Part shown: positions 24,981 through 32,558 of the stretch, piece after piece | Position numbering within the stretch: the first letter of the stretch is position 1 | Layout: every line of letters begins with the position of its first letter | Origin: an uncultured Schlesneria sp. | GTDB taxonomy: Bacteria; Planctomycetota; Planctomycetia; Planctomycetales; Planctomycetaceae | DNA: 36,674 nt | Assembly (NCBI GenBank): GCA_903858935.1 | Contig: CAIOKO010000159.1 | Coordinates: 1 to 36,674, forward strand | Direction of reading: 5' to 3' | Notes under the pieces: model-generated | What the model was told of the DNA's origin: nothing | Databases searched by the model: none | The model's input: the letters and a program-made list of their open reading frames with translations, nothing else | Made by a program: the position numbers and the translations under genes

Positions 24981-26399
24981 ATGGCAACAGTTTCCCAACC
25001 TGCTGCGGATGTGCTTGCCGCGCTGAAGTCTCATACCTGGACGCCGCAGCCCGAACCTGCCCGGCTTGTACATCGGCTGCTGAATGAATGTCTTGAACAT
25101 TGCCCGTTTGCGGCACGGCTGTCGCAACGAATGCTCGATGAAACCGGGACGCGGATGGTCGACTGGATCGACCATTTCGGTTTGCCCGTCAATGATCCCG
25201 CAGTTTCTGAATTGCAAAAGGTTGGCTATTCCAACGTTGATCCGAGGCACGGCGATACCGTCTGGACGCACAATGCAGGTTTATTCCCCAGGGTACGGCA
25301 GCTTAAAACGCCCACACGTCAACTGGCGATAAAAGTCGATTCGGTGGCGGACTTTCTGTTTGCCCACGGTTTAACAGACGTGAGTATTGACGGGGAACCA
25401 TTCTCGCCACTTCGGGTTGCCTGTGTGGCGAAGGGAAAAGGGGTTGAGTTCCTCGTCGTCGAGCGGCATGGGTCGCTCGATTTTACACCGAGTGCACTAA
25501 CGCGAACCCCGGTGAAATCAGGAACATCACTTCCCGTTGCTTTACTTCACCATTTTGAAAAGCTTCTCCTTCGACCTCGTCAATTTGAAAATGATGCTGC
25601 TGGGTTTGCCTTTGCCAACAAGTTAATCGACGAAGCGATTGCTGATCTGGGACGTGACCGCGCGTGTGATCTGTTTTTCACGACCGAACGGCTTTACTGG
25701 CAACGCCGAAACCGGGCTGGACGGATTCAATATGAGCGGCAGGCGTCATTGGGGTTAGGCTGGGCCAACCATGATCATCATACGTACCGGTCCAGTCGCG
25801 AGTCGTTCGTCTCGCTAATCGCTTTCCTTGAAAAGCTGGGGTTTCAGTGCCGCGAGAGGTTCTATGCCGGTCGCGAAGCAGGTTGGGGGGCTCAGGTCAT
25901 TGAACATCCCGTGACAGGTGTCACGATTTTTGCCGACGTTGACATGTCACCCGAGGAAGTGACTCAGGACTTCTCACACGAGCCAATGGTTTCACGTACT
26001 CAACTTGGGACCGTCGGTCTGTGGTGTGCTCTGCATGGCGAAGCTTTTTTGCAGGCAGGACTTCACCATCTGGAATGCCAGTTCGACTTTGCCGCGACTC
26101 GCGATCAACTCAAACTGGTGGGCATCGATACGATGCCCCCATTTACTGATTTTTCGTATTTAAGGCAGGCTTTCACGCGGGGCGAGCATTGGTCCGTCGA
26201 CCCGGTTCGTGTCGAACGACTTCGCACGTCGAGGCGCATTACGGACGAGCAAGCGACGAAGTTTCTGACGCAGGGTGCTTTGGGTTCTCACCTGGAAATC
26301 CTGCAGCGGGACGATGGCTACAAAGGATTTAACCAACACGGCATCAGCGAGATCATCTCGGCGACCGATCCCCGGCGAGCCGAAGCGGCTAAAGAGTAG
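24981..26399 (+). CDS. Conserved-looking protein with a VOC-like segment, function unknown
   Basis: 472 residues, ATG at 24981 with a strong AAGGAG. No signal peptide or membrane helix. I do not recognise the family. Residues about 260-325 resemble a vicinal oxygen chelate (glyoxalase/dioxygenase) module: NHDHHTYRSSR (His264, 266, 267), then FVSLIAFLEKLGFQCRERF, GAQVIEHP and TIFADVD, like the strand-helix-strand order of that fold. A second histidine-rich stretch, GLHHLECQFDF, follows at 360-370. The N-terminal 250 residues are mixed, with an aromatic, basic motif ERLYWQRRNRAGRIQYERQ. A cytoplasmic metal-dependent enzyme is possible. It stands alone, divergent from the lipoprotein gene and convergent with the hydrolase gene. 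Confidence 0.6.
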   Translation: MATVSQPAADVLAALKSHTWTPQPEPARLVHRLLNECLEHCPFAARLSQRMLDETGTRMVDWIDHFGLPVNDPAVSELQKVGYSNVDPRHGDTVWTHNAGLFPRVRQLKTPTRQLAIKVDSVADFLFAHGLTDVSIDGEPFSPLRVACVAKGKGVEFLVVERHGSLDFTPSALTRTPVKSGTSLPVALLHHFEKLLLRPRQFENDAAGFAFANKLIDEAIADLGRDRACDLFFTTERLYWQRRNRAGRIQYERQASLGLGWANHDHHTYRSSRESFVSLIAFLEKLGFQCRERFYAGREAGWGAQVIEHPVTGVTIFADVDMSPEEVTQDFSHEPMVSRTQLGTVGLWCALHGEAFLQAGLHHLECQFDFAATRDQLKLVGIDTMPPFTDFSYLRQAFTRGEHWSVDPVRVERLRTSRRITDEQATKFLTQGALGSHLEILQRDDGYKGFNQHGISEIISATDPRRAEAAKE

Positions 26400-26485
26400 A
26401 CCCGAGAAAGTAGATGTCTGGGGTCGGGTGCAGCAAGACGGACAACAAGTGAATCCTAGTTTAACTCGAAGCCAGCAGCGCACGC

Positions 26486-26506
26486 AGATCGGCGTTCAGC
26501 CGATCT
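26486..26506. terminator. Hairpin between convergent genes
   Basis: AGATCGGC (26486-26493) and GCCGATCT (26499-26506) form a perfect 8-bp stem with a five-base loop, 87 bases after the VOC-like gene and 135 before the end of the hydrolase gene. A weak T-rich tail (CTTC) follows. A bidirectional terminator is plausible. Confidence 0.45.
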
Positions 26507-26641
26507 CTTCAGGCGTTGTCCCAGGCACGGCTTTTCGCAACGCCCCAATGAGAAATGACGGCTCGGCCGACGGCAAGACAGCCGCTCCATTCCCGCTTCT
26601 CTTCGAGGCGCGGTTAAACTCGCCCGCCCGCTCCCACTTTT

Positions 26642-27586
26642 TCACGCTGGTGCCGTGATTAGCGTAGCGTTGAAAAACTCACTCAGTCGACGGTCGTATT
26701 CCGCCGGACCAACTTCACGGGCACTGTTGTGTTTGGCTGAAGGAACCACCCAGATTTGTGCCGAAGGTGAATCGATCCGTTTTTGTAAACCGCGTCCGAC
26801 GTCGGGATGGACGTAGTTATCGCGTGCGCCAGCGACCAGCAGTACGGAACGATTTTTCAACTTTGGCAGCCAATTTTCCAGCACAACGTAGCGACGCTTT
26901 CGAAGCAAGCGACTGGTCCAGCGAACCATGATTAATGTCACTCGTACATGCCATCTCGGTAACATTTCCATCGCAAAACGAGGGACATACAAGTTGGCCC
27001 AGCGGAAGATGAAATGCATCAGCAAGGCGTCTGTCGAATAGGCCCCTTCACAGCAAACGGCTTTGATATTGGCCGTTTCAGCGGCGGCGATCAGAGCAGG
27101 CGTCGATCCTCGGCTGACTCCCATAATTCCCAGCGGAAGCGAATTCAGATCTGCACGGCTTTTGATAAACCGAAGAGCGCTTCGAACGTCTTCGACTTCG
27201 AACGTGGTGGGCCAGTGGATCGGGGCGTACCCCGGTTGAGGATCACTTTCGCCCTGGCTGCGAAAATCAAACGAGACAACCGTGTATCCCGACTGCAACA
27301 GGCCTTTTGCGTATGTCGCCGCCGACCAGTGGCTTCCCTCCAGTTCAGGGCAGAACAGAACCACACCTTTTGCCAGACCATGGGGCTGGCGATGAATGCT
27401 TCCACGAAGGGTGATGCCGTCACTTGTCACGAACGAGATTTGTTCAGCATCGGGAATGGGGGGAGATGACACCACCGAAAACGGTGGCTTGGTTTCAAAG
27501 ATACGAAGAATCAGCCGCACATAAATCAAATGCACGGACAAATCGATGATGACCAGCAGAGACAAAAAGATCAGCAGCCAGAACAA
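26642..27586 (-). CDS. Membrane-anchored alpha/beta hydrolase
   Basis: 314 residues from a TTG at 27586 with GGGGA upstream. An N-terminal membrane helix (FWLLIFLSLLVIIDLSVHLI) anchors it. The alpha/beta-hydrolase core has GVVLFCPELEGSHWSA, FDFRSQGESD, the nucleophile elbow GVSRG (Ser158), the acid in ARDNYV (Asp256) and KHNS (His286). This is an esterase- or lipase-like triad. It follows the fabF gene on the same strand (173-base gap), so it may act on the product of the cluster, for example by releasing or transferring an acyl chain. That role is inference. Confidence 0.85.
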   Translation of the reverse strand: MFWLLIFLSLLVIIDLSVHLIYVRLILRIFETKPPFSVVSSPPIPDAEQISFVTSDGITLRGSIHRQPHGLAKGVVLFCPELEGSHWSAATYAKGLLQSGYTVVSFDFRSQGESDPQPGYAPIHWPTTFEVEDVRSALRFIKSRADLNSLPLGIMGVSRGSTPALIAAAETANIKAVCCEGAYSTDALLMHFIFRWANLYVPRFAMEMLPRWHVRVTLIMVRWTSRLLRKRRYVVLENWLPKLKNRSVLLVAGARDNYVHPDVGRGLQKRIDSPSAQIWVVPSAKHNSAREVGPAEYDRRLSEFFNATLITAPA

Positions 27587-27759
27587 TCGTCACATCCCCG
27601 AGGCAGACATCGCAGCGATGAAAAACAACACACGTACCACGGCATCAAGGTCTTCGGTCATGCAGCGATCTTCACTTGGAGAGAAAACTGTAAAGAGAAT
27701 GCTTCTTCGAAGAATCCAAACCAGTGGCACGAAACTCTGGATCAACCGCTGTTAAACGA

Positions 27760-29040
27760 TCAGCCATGAAATTCAGCAAATATCAAAGAGCAATTCTGGC
27801 CTCCGAACCCGAAGCTGTTGGACAATGTACGGCGAACGGGTGCCTGGCGAGCTTCGTTTGGAACGTAATCCAGATCACAATCGGGGTCAGGGGTCTCGTA
27901 GTTGATCGTCGGTGGCAGCACGTTATCGCGCATCGATAACAGACAAGTGATCGCTTCGACACTACCAGCGGCGGCAATGAGATGACCCATCATACTCTTA
28001 ATACTGGAAACTGGCGTTTTGTAGGCAGAGCTTCCGAACGATGTCTTGATTGCTGCGGTTTCGACTTTGTCGTTGACTTCCGTGCTGGTTCCGTGGGCGT
28101 TGATATATTGAATATCTTCAGGGTTGAGCCTGGCGTCCTTCAGGGCCATGTTGATGCACGCAACCGCCCCGCGGCCTTCGGGGTGAATATCCGTGATCCG
28201 GTAGGCGTCTGCCGTTGATCCGTAGCCAACCAGTTCGGCATAAATTCGAGCCCCTCGCTTTTTCGCGTGTTCCAATTCTTCAAGAATTACCATTCCCGCC
28301 CCTTCGCCCAGAACGAAACCGTCCCGTTCGCGATCAAACGGACGTGAGGCCCGTTGCGGGTCCTGGTTATGCGTCGAAAGAGCCGTCAGCAGGTTGAATC
28401 CTGTCACACCAAACGGATGGATCATGCTGTGAGCACCTCCCGACAGCATCACGTCAGCGTCACCTCGTCGAATAATTTCCGTGGCTTCACCGATGGCCTG
28501 ACTGGAGGCCGCACATGCGGTTAAACAGTTCAAATTGGGACCTTGAGCATCGAACAGACTGGCGAGGTGCCCAGCCGGCATGTTAGGTTCCTGCTCCAGT
28601 TCCTGCTGGGCATGCAGGCGAGTCAGTCCCTCACGCGTGAACGCTTCCAGGTCGACGTGGCCGTCCTTTTGTGACTCGGCAATCAGACTCATCACGCGGC
28701 CGAAATCCTGCTGACCTTCTCCTGCACCCAGATAAATTCCGAATCGGGACGGATCGACAGAATTCAGCACGCCGGAATCGTCGACCGCCTGACGGGCCGC
28801 GCCGATTGCGAACCGGATATTCAGACCGCAGTGCTCGAACCGCTTAGGATCTTCGACGTAGTCTTTCAGCTCGAAGTTTCGGACTTCAGCGGCAAAGGTC
28901 GTCGGAAAGTGCGAAGCATCAAAATGCGTGATCGGACCGATACCGCTTTTTGCTTCCTGCAGTGACTTCCACATTGTTTCGACAGTATTACCGATCGGAG
29001 TGATTGCCCCGATCCCCGTGATGACAACTCGCCGTCTCAT
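27760..29040 (-). CDS. fabF: Beta-ketoacyl-ACP synthase II (FabF-like)
   Basis: 426 residues from the ATG at 29040, with GGAG upstream. It has the full thiolase-fold condensing enzyme set: active-site Cys176 in LTACAASSQAIGEA, His316 in NAHGTSTEVND and His353 in KSMMGHLIAAAGS, plus the final NSFGFGGQN. The enzyme condenses malonyl-ACP with an acyl-ACP to lengthen the chain by two carbons. It is part of the cluster with an ACP, FabG and two FabZ-like dehydratases. Because planctomycetes are expected to have a separate housekeeping set, this copy may serve a specialised acyl product, a point the window cannot settle. Confidence 0.93.
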   Translation of the reverse strand: MRRRVVITGIGAITPIGNTVETMWKSLQEAKSGIGPITHFDASHFPTTFAAEVRNFELKDYVEDPKRFEHCGLNIRFAIGAARQAVDDSGVLNSVDPSRFGIYLGAGEGQQDFGRVMSLIAESQKDGHVDLEAFTREGLTRLHAQQELEQEPNMPAGHLASLFDAQGPNLNCLTACAASSQAIGEATEIIRRGDADVMLSGGAHSMIHPFGVTGFNLLTALSTHNQDPQRASRPFDRERDGFVLGEGAGMVILEELEHAKKRGARIYAELVGYGSTADAYRITDIHPEGRGAVACINMALKDARLNPEDIQYINAHGTSTEVNDKVETAAIKTSFGSSAYKTPVSSIKSMMGHLIAAAGSVEAITCLLSMRDNVLPPTINYETPDPDCDLDYVPNEARQAPVRRTLSNSFGFGGQNCSLIFAEFHG

Positions 29041-29071
29041 GGTCAACTCCACATTTGCCGAGTAAACATTT

Positions 29072-29141
29072 GGGAGGGCGACGCCCTTGACGAGCCATTG
29101 CGTACTCGCAATTTGTGGCTCAGCAGGAGCTTCGCCCTCCC
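29072..29141. repeat. REP-like cruciform element
   Basis: GGGAGGGCGA (29072-29081) and TCGCCCTCCC (29132-29141) are exact reverse complements. Inside them GAGCCA pairs with TGGCTC, and TTGCG with CGCAA, giving three stacked stems. The sequence GGCTCAGCAGGAGCTTCGCC is close to a motif I associate with planctomycete intergenic repeats. It fills the gap between the second dehydratase gene and fabF. Confidence 0.7.
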
Positions 29142-29184
29142 TGAATCTTACTTCATTATGCTTTTTGCGCTCAGGCCGAATTTC

Positions 29185-29679
29185 TTATTGTGAACCCGCA
29201 GGCAATCCTTCACCCGCTTTTCCGACATCCATGACTCCCAGAAGACGCATCGAAAAGACGAAATTCTTCTGGTCGATCTTGACGCCACCTTCGGCGTTTT
29301 CATCGACATGTGCAAATACAATCTCACCGTCCGCAACCAGTCGTTCACCGACATGAGCCTGCACTTCGACCATGCCCCCTTCGTCGCGGGCATCAATCAA
29401 TTTGGCGGTATAGGTGAGCGTGTCGCCTGGGATTGCCCAACTATGAAACGTCATTTTTGGAACTTTGGCCAGGATGACGACCCTGTTGAACTCATTCACT
29501 TTACCAAGCAGGATTCCGCCGGTTTGAGCCATTCCTTCGAGCATCAGCGATTGGGGCATTACCGGAAAGCCGGGAAAGTGGTCGTGCAAATGATCCTCCG
29601 CCAGGGTGACGTTTTTTATCGCCTTGGCGTGCGAGCCATTCACAAATTCCACAAACCGGTCAATCCAGATCCAACGCAT
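29185..29679 (-). CDS. FabZ-like 3-hydroxyacyl-ACP dehydratase (second copy)
   Basis: 164 residues from the ATG at 29679; the frame is open to 29727. It is a hot-dog fold protein with the FabZ active-site helix: HDHFPGFPVMPQSLMLEGMA holds His34 and Glu48, the same 14-residue spacing as the FabZ catalytic pair. The FabZ consensus PVMPGVL reads PVMPQSL here, a change at the tunnel entrance. It removes water from 3-hydroxyacyl-ACP or a related substrate. It has the same length as the other dehydratase of the cluster but differs clearly in sequence, so the two may form a heterodimer or act on different chain lengths. Confidence 0.85.
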   Translation of the reverse strand: MRWIWIDRFVEFVNGSHAKAIKNVTLAEDHLHDHFPGFPVMPQSLMLEGMAQTGGILLGKVNEFNRVVILAKVPKMTFHSWAIPGDTLTYTAKLIDARDEGGMVEVQAHVGERLVADGEIVFAHVDENAEGGVKIDQKNFVFSMRLLGVMDVGKAGEGLPAGSQ

Positions 29680-29733
29680 AGTGCTTCTTTTTCTTAAACT
29701 TTCTGGCGAGCGGGGAGGTGTCAACACTCAGAC

Positions 29734-29793
29734 GTTTTGTACTTAACAAAACAGGGGAATCCGGGGGCCTACGCCACCCGGCTCACCTTAGAA
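29734..29793. repeat. Intergenic hairpins, REP-like
   Basis: Two hairpins follow each other between the ACP gene and the second dehydratase gene. GTTTTGT / ACAAAAC lies at 29734-29752. CCGGG / CCCGG lies at 29761-29781, within a GCCGGGTGGCGTAGGCC-type sequence on the minus strand. The second resembles a motif I associate with planctomycete repeats. Confidence 0.5.
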
Positions 29794-29809
29794 TGTATAC
29801 TCGCTGGAA

Positions 29810-30205
29810 TCAGTTCAACTTCGAGGCCAGAAAATTCACCACCATGTTGACGGTGAACAGGTCTTCCACGTTTTCGACTTTTGGATCAGCCGCCAGTTTT
29901 TCGATGGCCGCCTTGTCGGCGTGTGGCAACTTCGTCCGGAGCTCGCCCAGACCTTTTTCGGTCACTTTGCCGTTTTCGGCGAAGCCGGAATCGGCGGCGA
30001 ACAGGCTTTCTGGAAACAGCTCGTTTCGAGGGATCTTGATCCCGAAGTTCTTCTCTAATCGAAAGACAATGTCCAGAAAGTCAATCGATTCGGCACCGAG
30101 GTCAGCTTTCAACCGCGATGTCGGGGTCACTTCATCGTCATCGACACCTAATGCGTCGATCAGTGTGGCTTTGACTTTCTCGTAAATCTCGTCGTGCGAA
30201 GGCAT
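29810..30205 (-). CDS. Acyl carrier protein with an internal insertion
   Basis: 131 residues from the ATG at 30205, with AGGAG upstream. Helix 1 (IYEKVKATLIDALG), loop and helix 2 with the phosphopantetheine serine (DLGAESIDFLDIVF, Ser40) are ordinary. After IPRNELFP, where E. coli AcpP moves directly to its last helix, there are about 45 extra residues (rich in Lys, Glu and Ala: TEKGLGELRTKLPHADKAA) before the final helix VEDLFTVNMVVNFLASKL. The usual ACP has about 78 residues. It carries the growing acyl chain as a thioester for FabF, FabG and the FabZ-like enzymes of the cluster. The gap before it (279 bases) suggests it may have its own promoter. Confidence 0.9.
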   Translation of the reverse strand: MPSHDEIYEKVKATLIDALGVDDDEVTPTSRLKADLGAESIDFLDIVFRLEKNFGIKIPRNELFPESLFAADSGFAENGKVTEKGLGELRTKLPHADKAAIEKLAADPKVENVEDLFTVNMVVNFLASKLN

Positions 30206-30411
30206 CCAAGTTCTCCTGAGGATCACAGTGCACAGGCTTTCAGGCCTGAGGTGATCCAATTCCAAATTTCACCCAAGTCAAAATATCATGAATAGTGACC
30301 GGTGGATGGGGCGAGGCATCATCCGGCCTATACACAAATTCGATCTATTCAAAACCCGCATGCCCAGCCCGAGCAACACGGGGCTCTTTTCGTCGCAATC
30401 TTGCTTTTTTC

Positions 30412-30439
30412 GTGTGGGCTTCAGCCCGCACAGGTTTTT
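30412..30439 (+). other. Hairpin with T-tract in the fabG-ACP gap
   Basis: GTGTGGGCT (30412-30420) and AGCCCGCAC (30423-30431) form a nine-pair stem with one G-T pair, followed on the plus strand by AGGTTTTT. It looks like an intrinsic terminator on the plus strand, where no gene lies upstream, so it is more likely one of the GC-rich intergenic repeats. Confidence 0.5.
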
Positions 30440-30484
30440 GTTGTGCCAAAAGCGTTGAAGTCCATGCTATGCATGTGTCCCGTG

Positions 30485-31240
30485 TCAGGACATACCGCCT
30501 AACGTCAATCCTCCGTCGACTTTCAAAATCTGTCCGGTTATGTAGCTGGATTCATCACTGGCCAGAAACAGTACCGCGTTGGAGATATCGTCTGGCTGCC
30601 CCAGTCGTTTGACCGGAATGGAAGTCTTGATCTTGTCCCCCGCTGCGCTGACCACGGCACTCGTCATGTCAGTTTCAATAAAACCAGGTGCAACACAGTT
30701 CACCGTAATCCCGCGTTTGGCATATTCCGTCGCCAGACAACGAGAGAAACCTTCAATTCCCGCCTTGCTGGCGGCATAATTTGCCTGACCGGGATTGGAA
30801 AAGTCGGCTGCGACACTCGACATATTTACAATCCGACCATAGCGTTTTCCCATCATCGGACGAATGGCCGCCTGACAGAAGTTGAACACGCTGGTTAAGT
30901 TCGTCTGGATCACATCGTTCCATTCCTCGGACGTCATCGCCAACACCAGTTGGTCGCGAATAATTCCGGCGTTGTTCACGAGAATGTCCAGTCGACCCCA
31001 TTTCGCCACGACATTTTCGATGGCGGCATCGGCGTCGGTTTTTTTAGAAACGTCAGCCTGAATCGCGTAAACCTCACGGCCCTGAGCGGTTAACTCGGCG
31101 ACCAGCTTGTCGGCGGCATCTTTATTTGACTGGTATACGAAGGCCACCTTGGCACCGCCATTTGCGAGAGCCACGACGATTGCTTTACCAATACCACGGC
31201 TTCCGCCAGTCACCAGAGCGACTCGATCGGAGACTTTCAT
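30485..31240 (-). CDS. fabG: 3-oxoacyl-ACP reductase FabG
   Basis: 251 residues. The ATG at 31240 overlaps the stop of the first dehydratase gene by ATGA and has AAGGGAAG upstream. It is a classical short-chain dehydrogenase with the cofactor site TGGSRGIG at residues 11-18, NNAG at 89-92, Asn114, the catalytic Ser141/142 (NMSSVAA), and Tyr155 and Lys159 (YAASK). The sequence GFIETDMT and the C-terminal SDESSYITGQILKVDGG are typical of FabG. It reduces 3-oxoacyl-ACP with NADPH. In this cluster it supplies the reductive step before the dehydratases. Confidence 0.93.
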   Translation of the reverse strand: MKVSDRVALVTGGSRGIGKAIVVALANGGAKVAFVYQSNKDAADKLVAELTAQGREVYAIQADVSKKTDADAAIENVVAKWGRLDILVNNAGIIRDQLVLAMTSEEWNDVIQTNLTSVFNFCQAAIRPMMGKRYGRIVNMSSVAADFSNPGQANYAASKAGIEGFSRCLATEYAKRGITVNCVAPGFIETDMTSAVVSAAGDKIKTSIPVKRLGQPDDISNAVLFLASDESSYITGQILKVDGGLTLGGMS

Positions 31241-31731
31241 ACGCTTCCCTTTTCCACAGCGGGTGGAGTCCAAATCTGTTTAAATATATCCCGGTAGCTT
31301 TCACGTCGCATTTCATCTGACGCTGAAAGTTCGGGGTTACGATCGCTCAGGTTAAATGTTTCCAAGACCAGTTTCGCGGAGACGGCCGAATCGCCGTTGA
31401 CGGTGCCCGAACCACTGAAGCTCCACAAAGATCCTTCGTGTTTCTTCAACTCCATTTTCACGATCAAGGAGTTACCGGGGGTGACGAAACTGTTGTAACG
31501 AATCGCCCGGACTTCCTTCAGCATGATCGTACTATGAGCAAAATCTTCGTCGTGACGAATTAGCCAGCCACCTGCCTGGATCAATGTTTCCAGCATCAGT
31601 ACGCCTGGCATGACGGGAAAACCCGGAAAGTGATCCGCCAGATATTCTTCCGCCAACGACAAATTCTTGCGTGCCGTGATGGACTTTTGCGGTTCCAGTT
31701 CCGTGATGCGATCAATCAGCAAAAAACGCAT
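31237..31731 (-). CDS. fabZ: FabZ-like 3-hydroxyacyl-ACP dehydratase (first copy)
   Basis: 164 residues from the ATG at 31731. It is a hot-dog fold with the full FabZ motif DHFPGFPVMPGVLMLE, catalytic pair His34 and Glu48. It overlaps fabG by four bases, so the two are translationally coupled. It dehydrates 3-hydroxyacyl-ACP to the enoyl-ACP. It is the first gene of the cluster on the minus strand; its promoter should lie in the 827-base region upstream. The C-terminal 25 residues (MRRESYRDIFKQIWTPPAVE) extend past the usual FabZ end. Confidence 0.88.
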   Translation of the reverse strand: MRFLLIDRITELEPQKSITARKNLSLAEEYLADHFPGFPVMPGVLMLETLIQAGGWLIRHDEDFAHSTIMLKEVRAIRYNSFVTPGNSLIVKMELKKHEGSLWSFSGSGTVNGDSAVSAKLVLETFNLSDRNPELSASDEMRRESYRDIFKQIWTPPAVEKGSV

Positions 31732-32558
31732 TCATATTGTCCACTACAACTTGATCCGCTCGATACCCTCGTCGGGCGAGGCCTCGATTCCTGACACGAA
31801 ACCAGGGCAAAACAGCCTGCCCACGAGCGCCACCAAACCATTGATTGTATTTGCGTCAAGAAAACCACACAACCCTGGATCGGCTTTCTGACAGATGTCG
31901 CTGTAAGATGTTTTTGTGGAAAAGGTTGCGCGTCTTGATTCTCGTTGAAAGTGGCTAAAAATAAGTTTCGCTGTGTATCGACATCGTTGTGCGCTGCCCT
32001 TAAAGAAGAGAATCACGAAAGCACGAAAGTACGAATCTACGAAAAATGCTGGGCCTGACCGTCAAGCAGTGGCACAGTTTTCCGTGGAACTCGCGTTTTC
32101 TTCGGTCTTGATTCTGGTTGTGCCATTTCTTTGGAGCCTTCGGAGACCCGCGCACAACGAGCCTGGGTGAACGCTGTCAGTGCCCCTCCCGATCGCAGTT
32201 CATAACCTTAATACGCACCTGTATTTGTTGATGAAACTGCACGATTGGCCAATTGTTCACAGGGTTGTTCAGTACTCGTTGTCGGCTTCGTGCACAATGT
32301 AGGGATTCGGAAGCGTAAACACATCGGGTGAGATGCGGGGGTTAGGTTTTCCTGCTTGACTGTGCTTGATTGGCGGGGCAATACTCGATGGCAATTTTTG
32401 ATCATGACGCGGAATCCGTCGAACGTTTCGATGATTTTGGCGAAATGAACGAACACGTCAGAAGATTTCATCAATCCCAATCAGTCAACAGGCTCAACCA
32501 GCTCAGGTTTAGTGTGTGCCAGGTTTTATGAATCGGATGTCGATAAGAAGGTTACGGA
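31732..32558. other. Long divergent intergenic region
   Basis: 827 bases between the FAS-like cluster and the beta-helix protein gene. A 90-codon minus frame (31744-32016) begins with ATT and has no ribosome binding site, so I do not call it. At 32015-32046 a short run of degenerate ACGAAAGCACGAAAGTACGA repeats is visible. The promoters of both flanking units should lie here, but I could not place boxes with confidence. Confidence 0.55.

Noticed and set aside
26275-26658. 127-codon plus-strand frame at the end of the VOC-like gene
   Set aside because: It overlaps the real gene in another frame and then continues through non-coding DNA with a hairpin.
27587-27662. Tiny minus-strand frame of 23 codons starting at 27662 with a hydrophobic stretch, ending just before the hydrolase start
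   Set aside because: A leader peptide is possible because its stop lies next to the hydrolase start, but no ribosome binding site supports it and its length is within chance.
31744-32016. 90-codon minus-strand frame upstream of the first dehydratase gene
   Set aside because: Start would be ATT, no ribosome binding site, and the sequence has no recognisable pattern.
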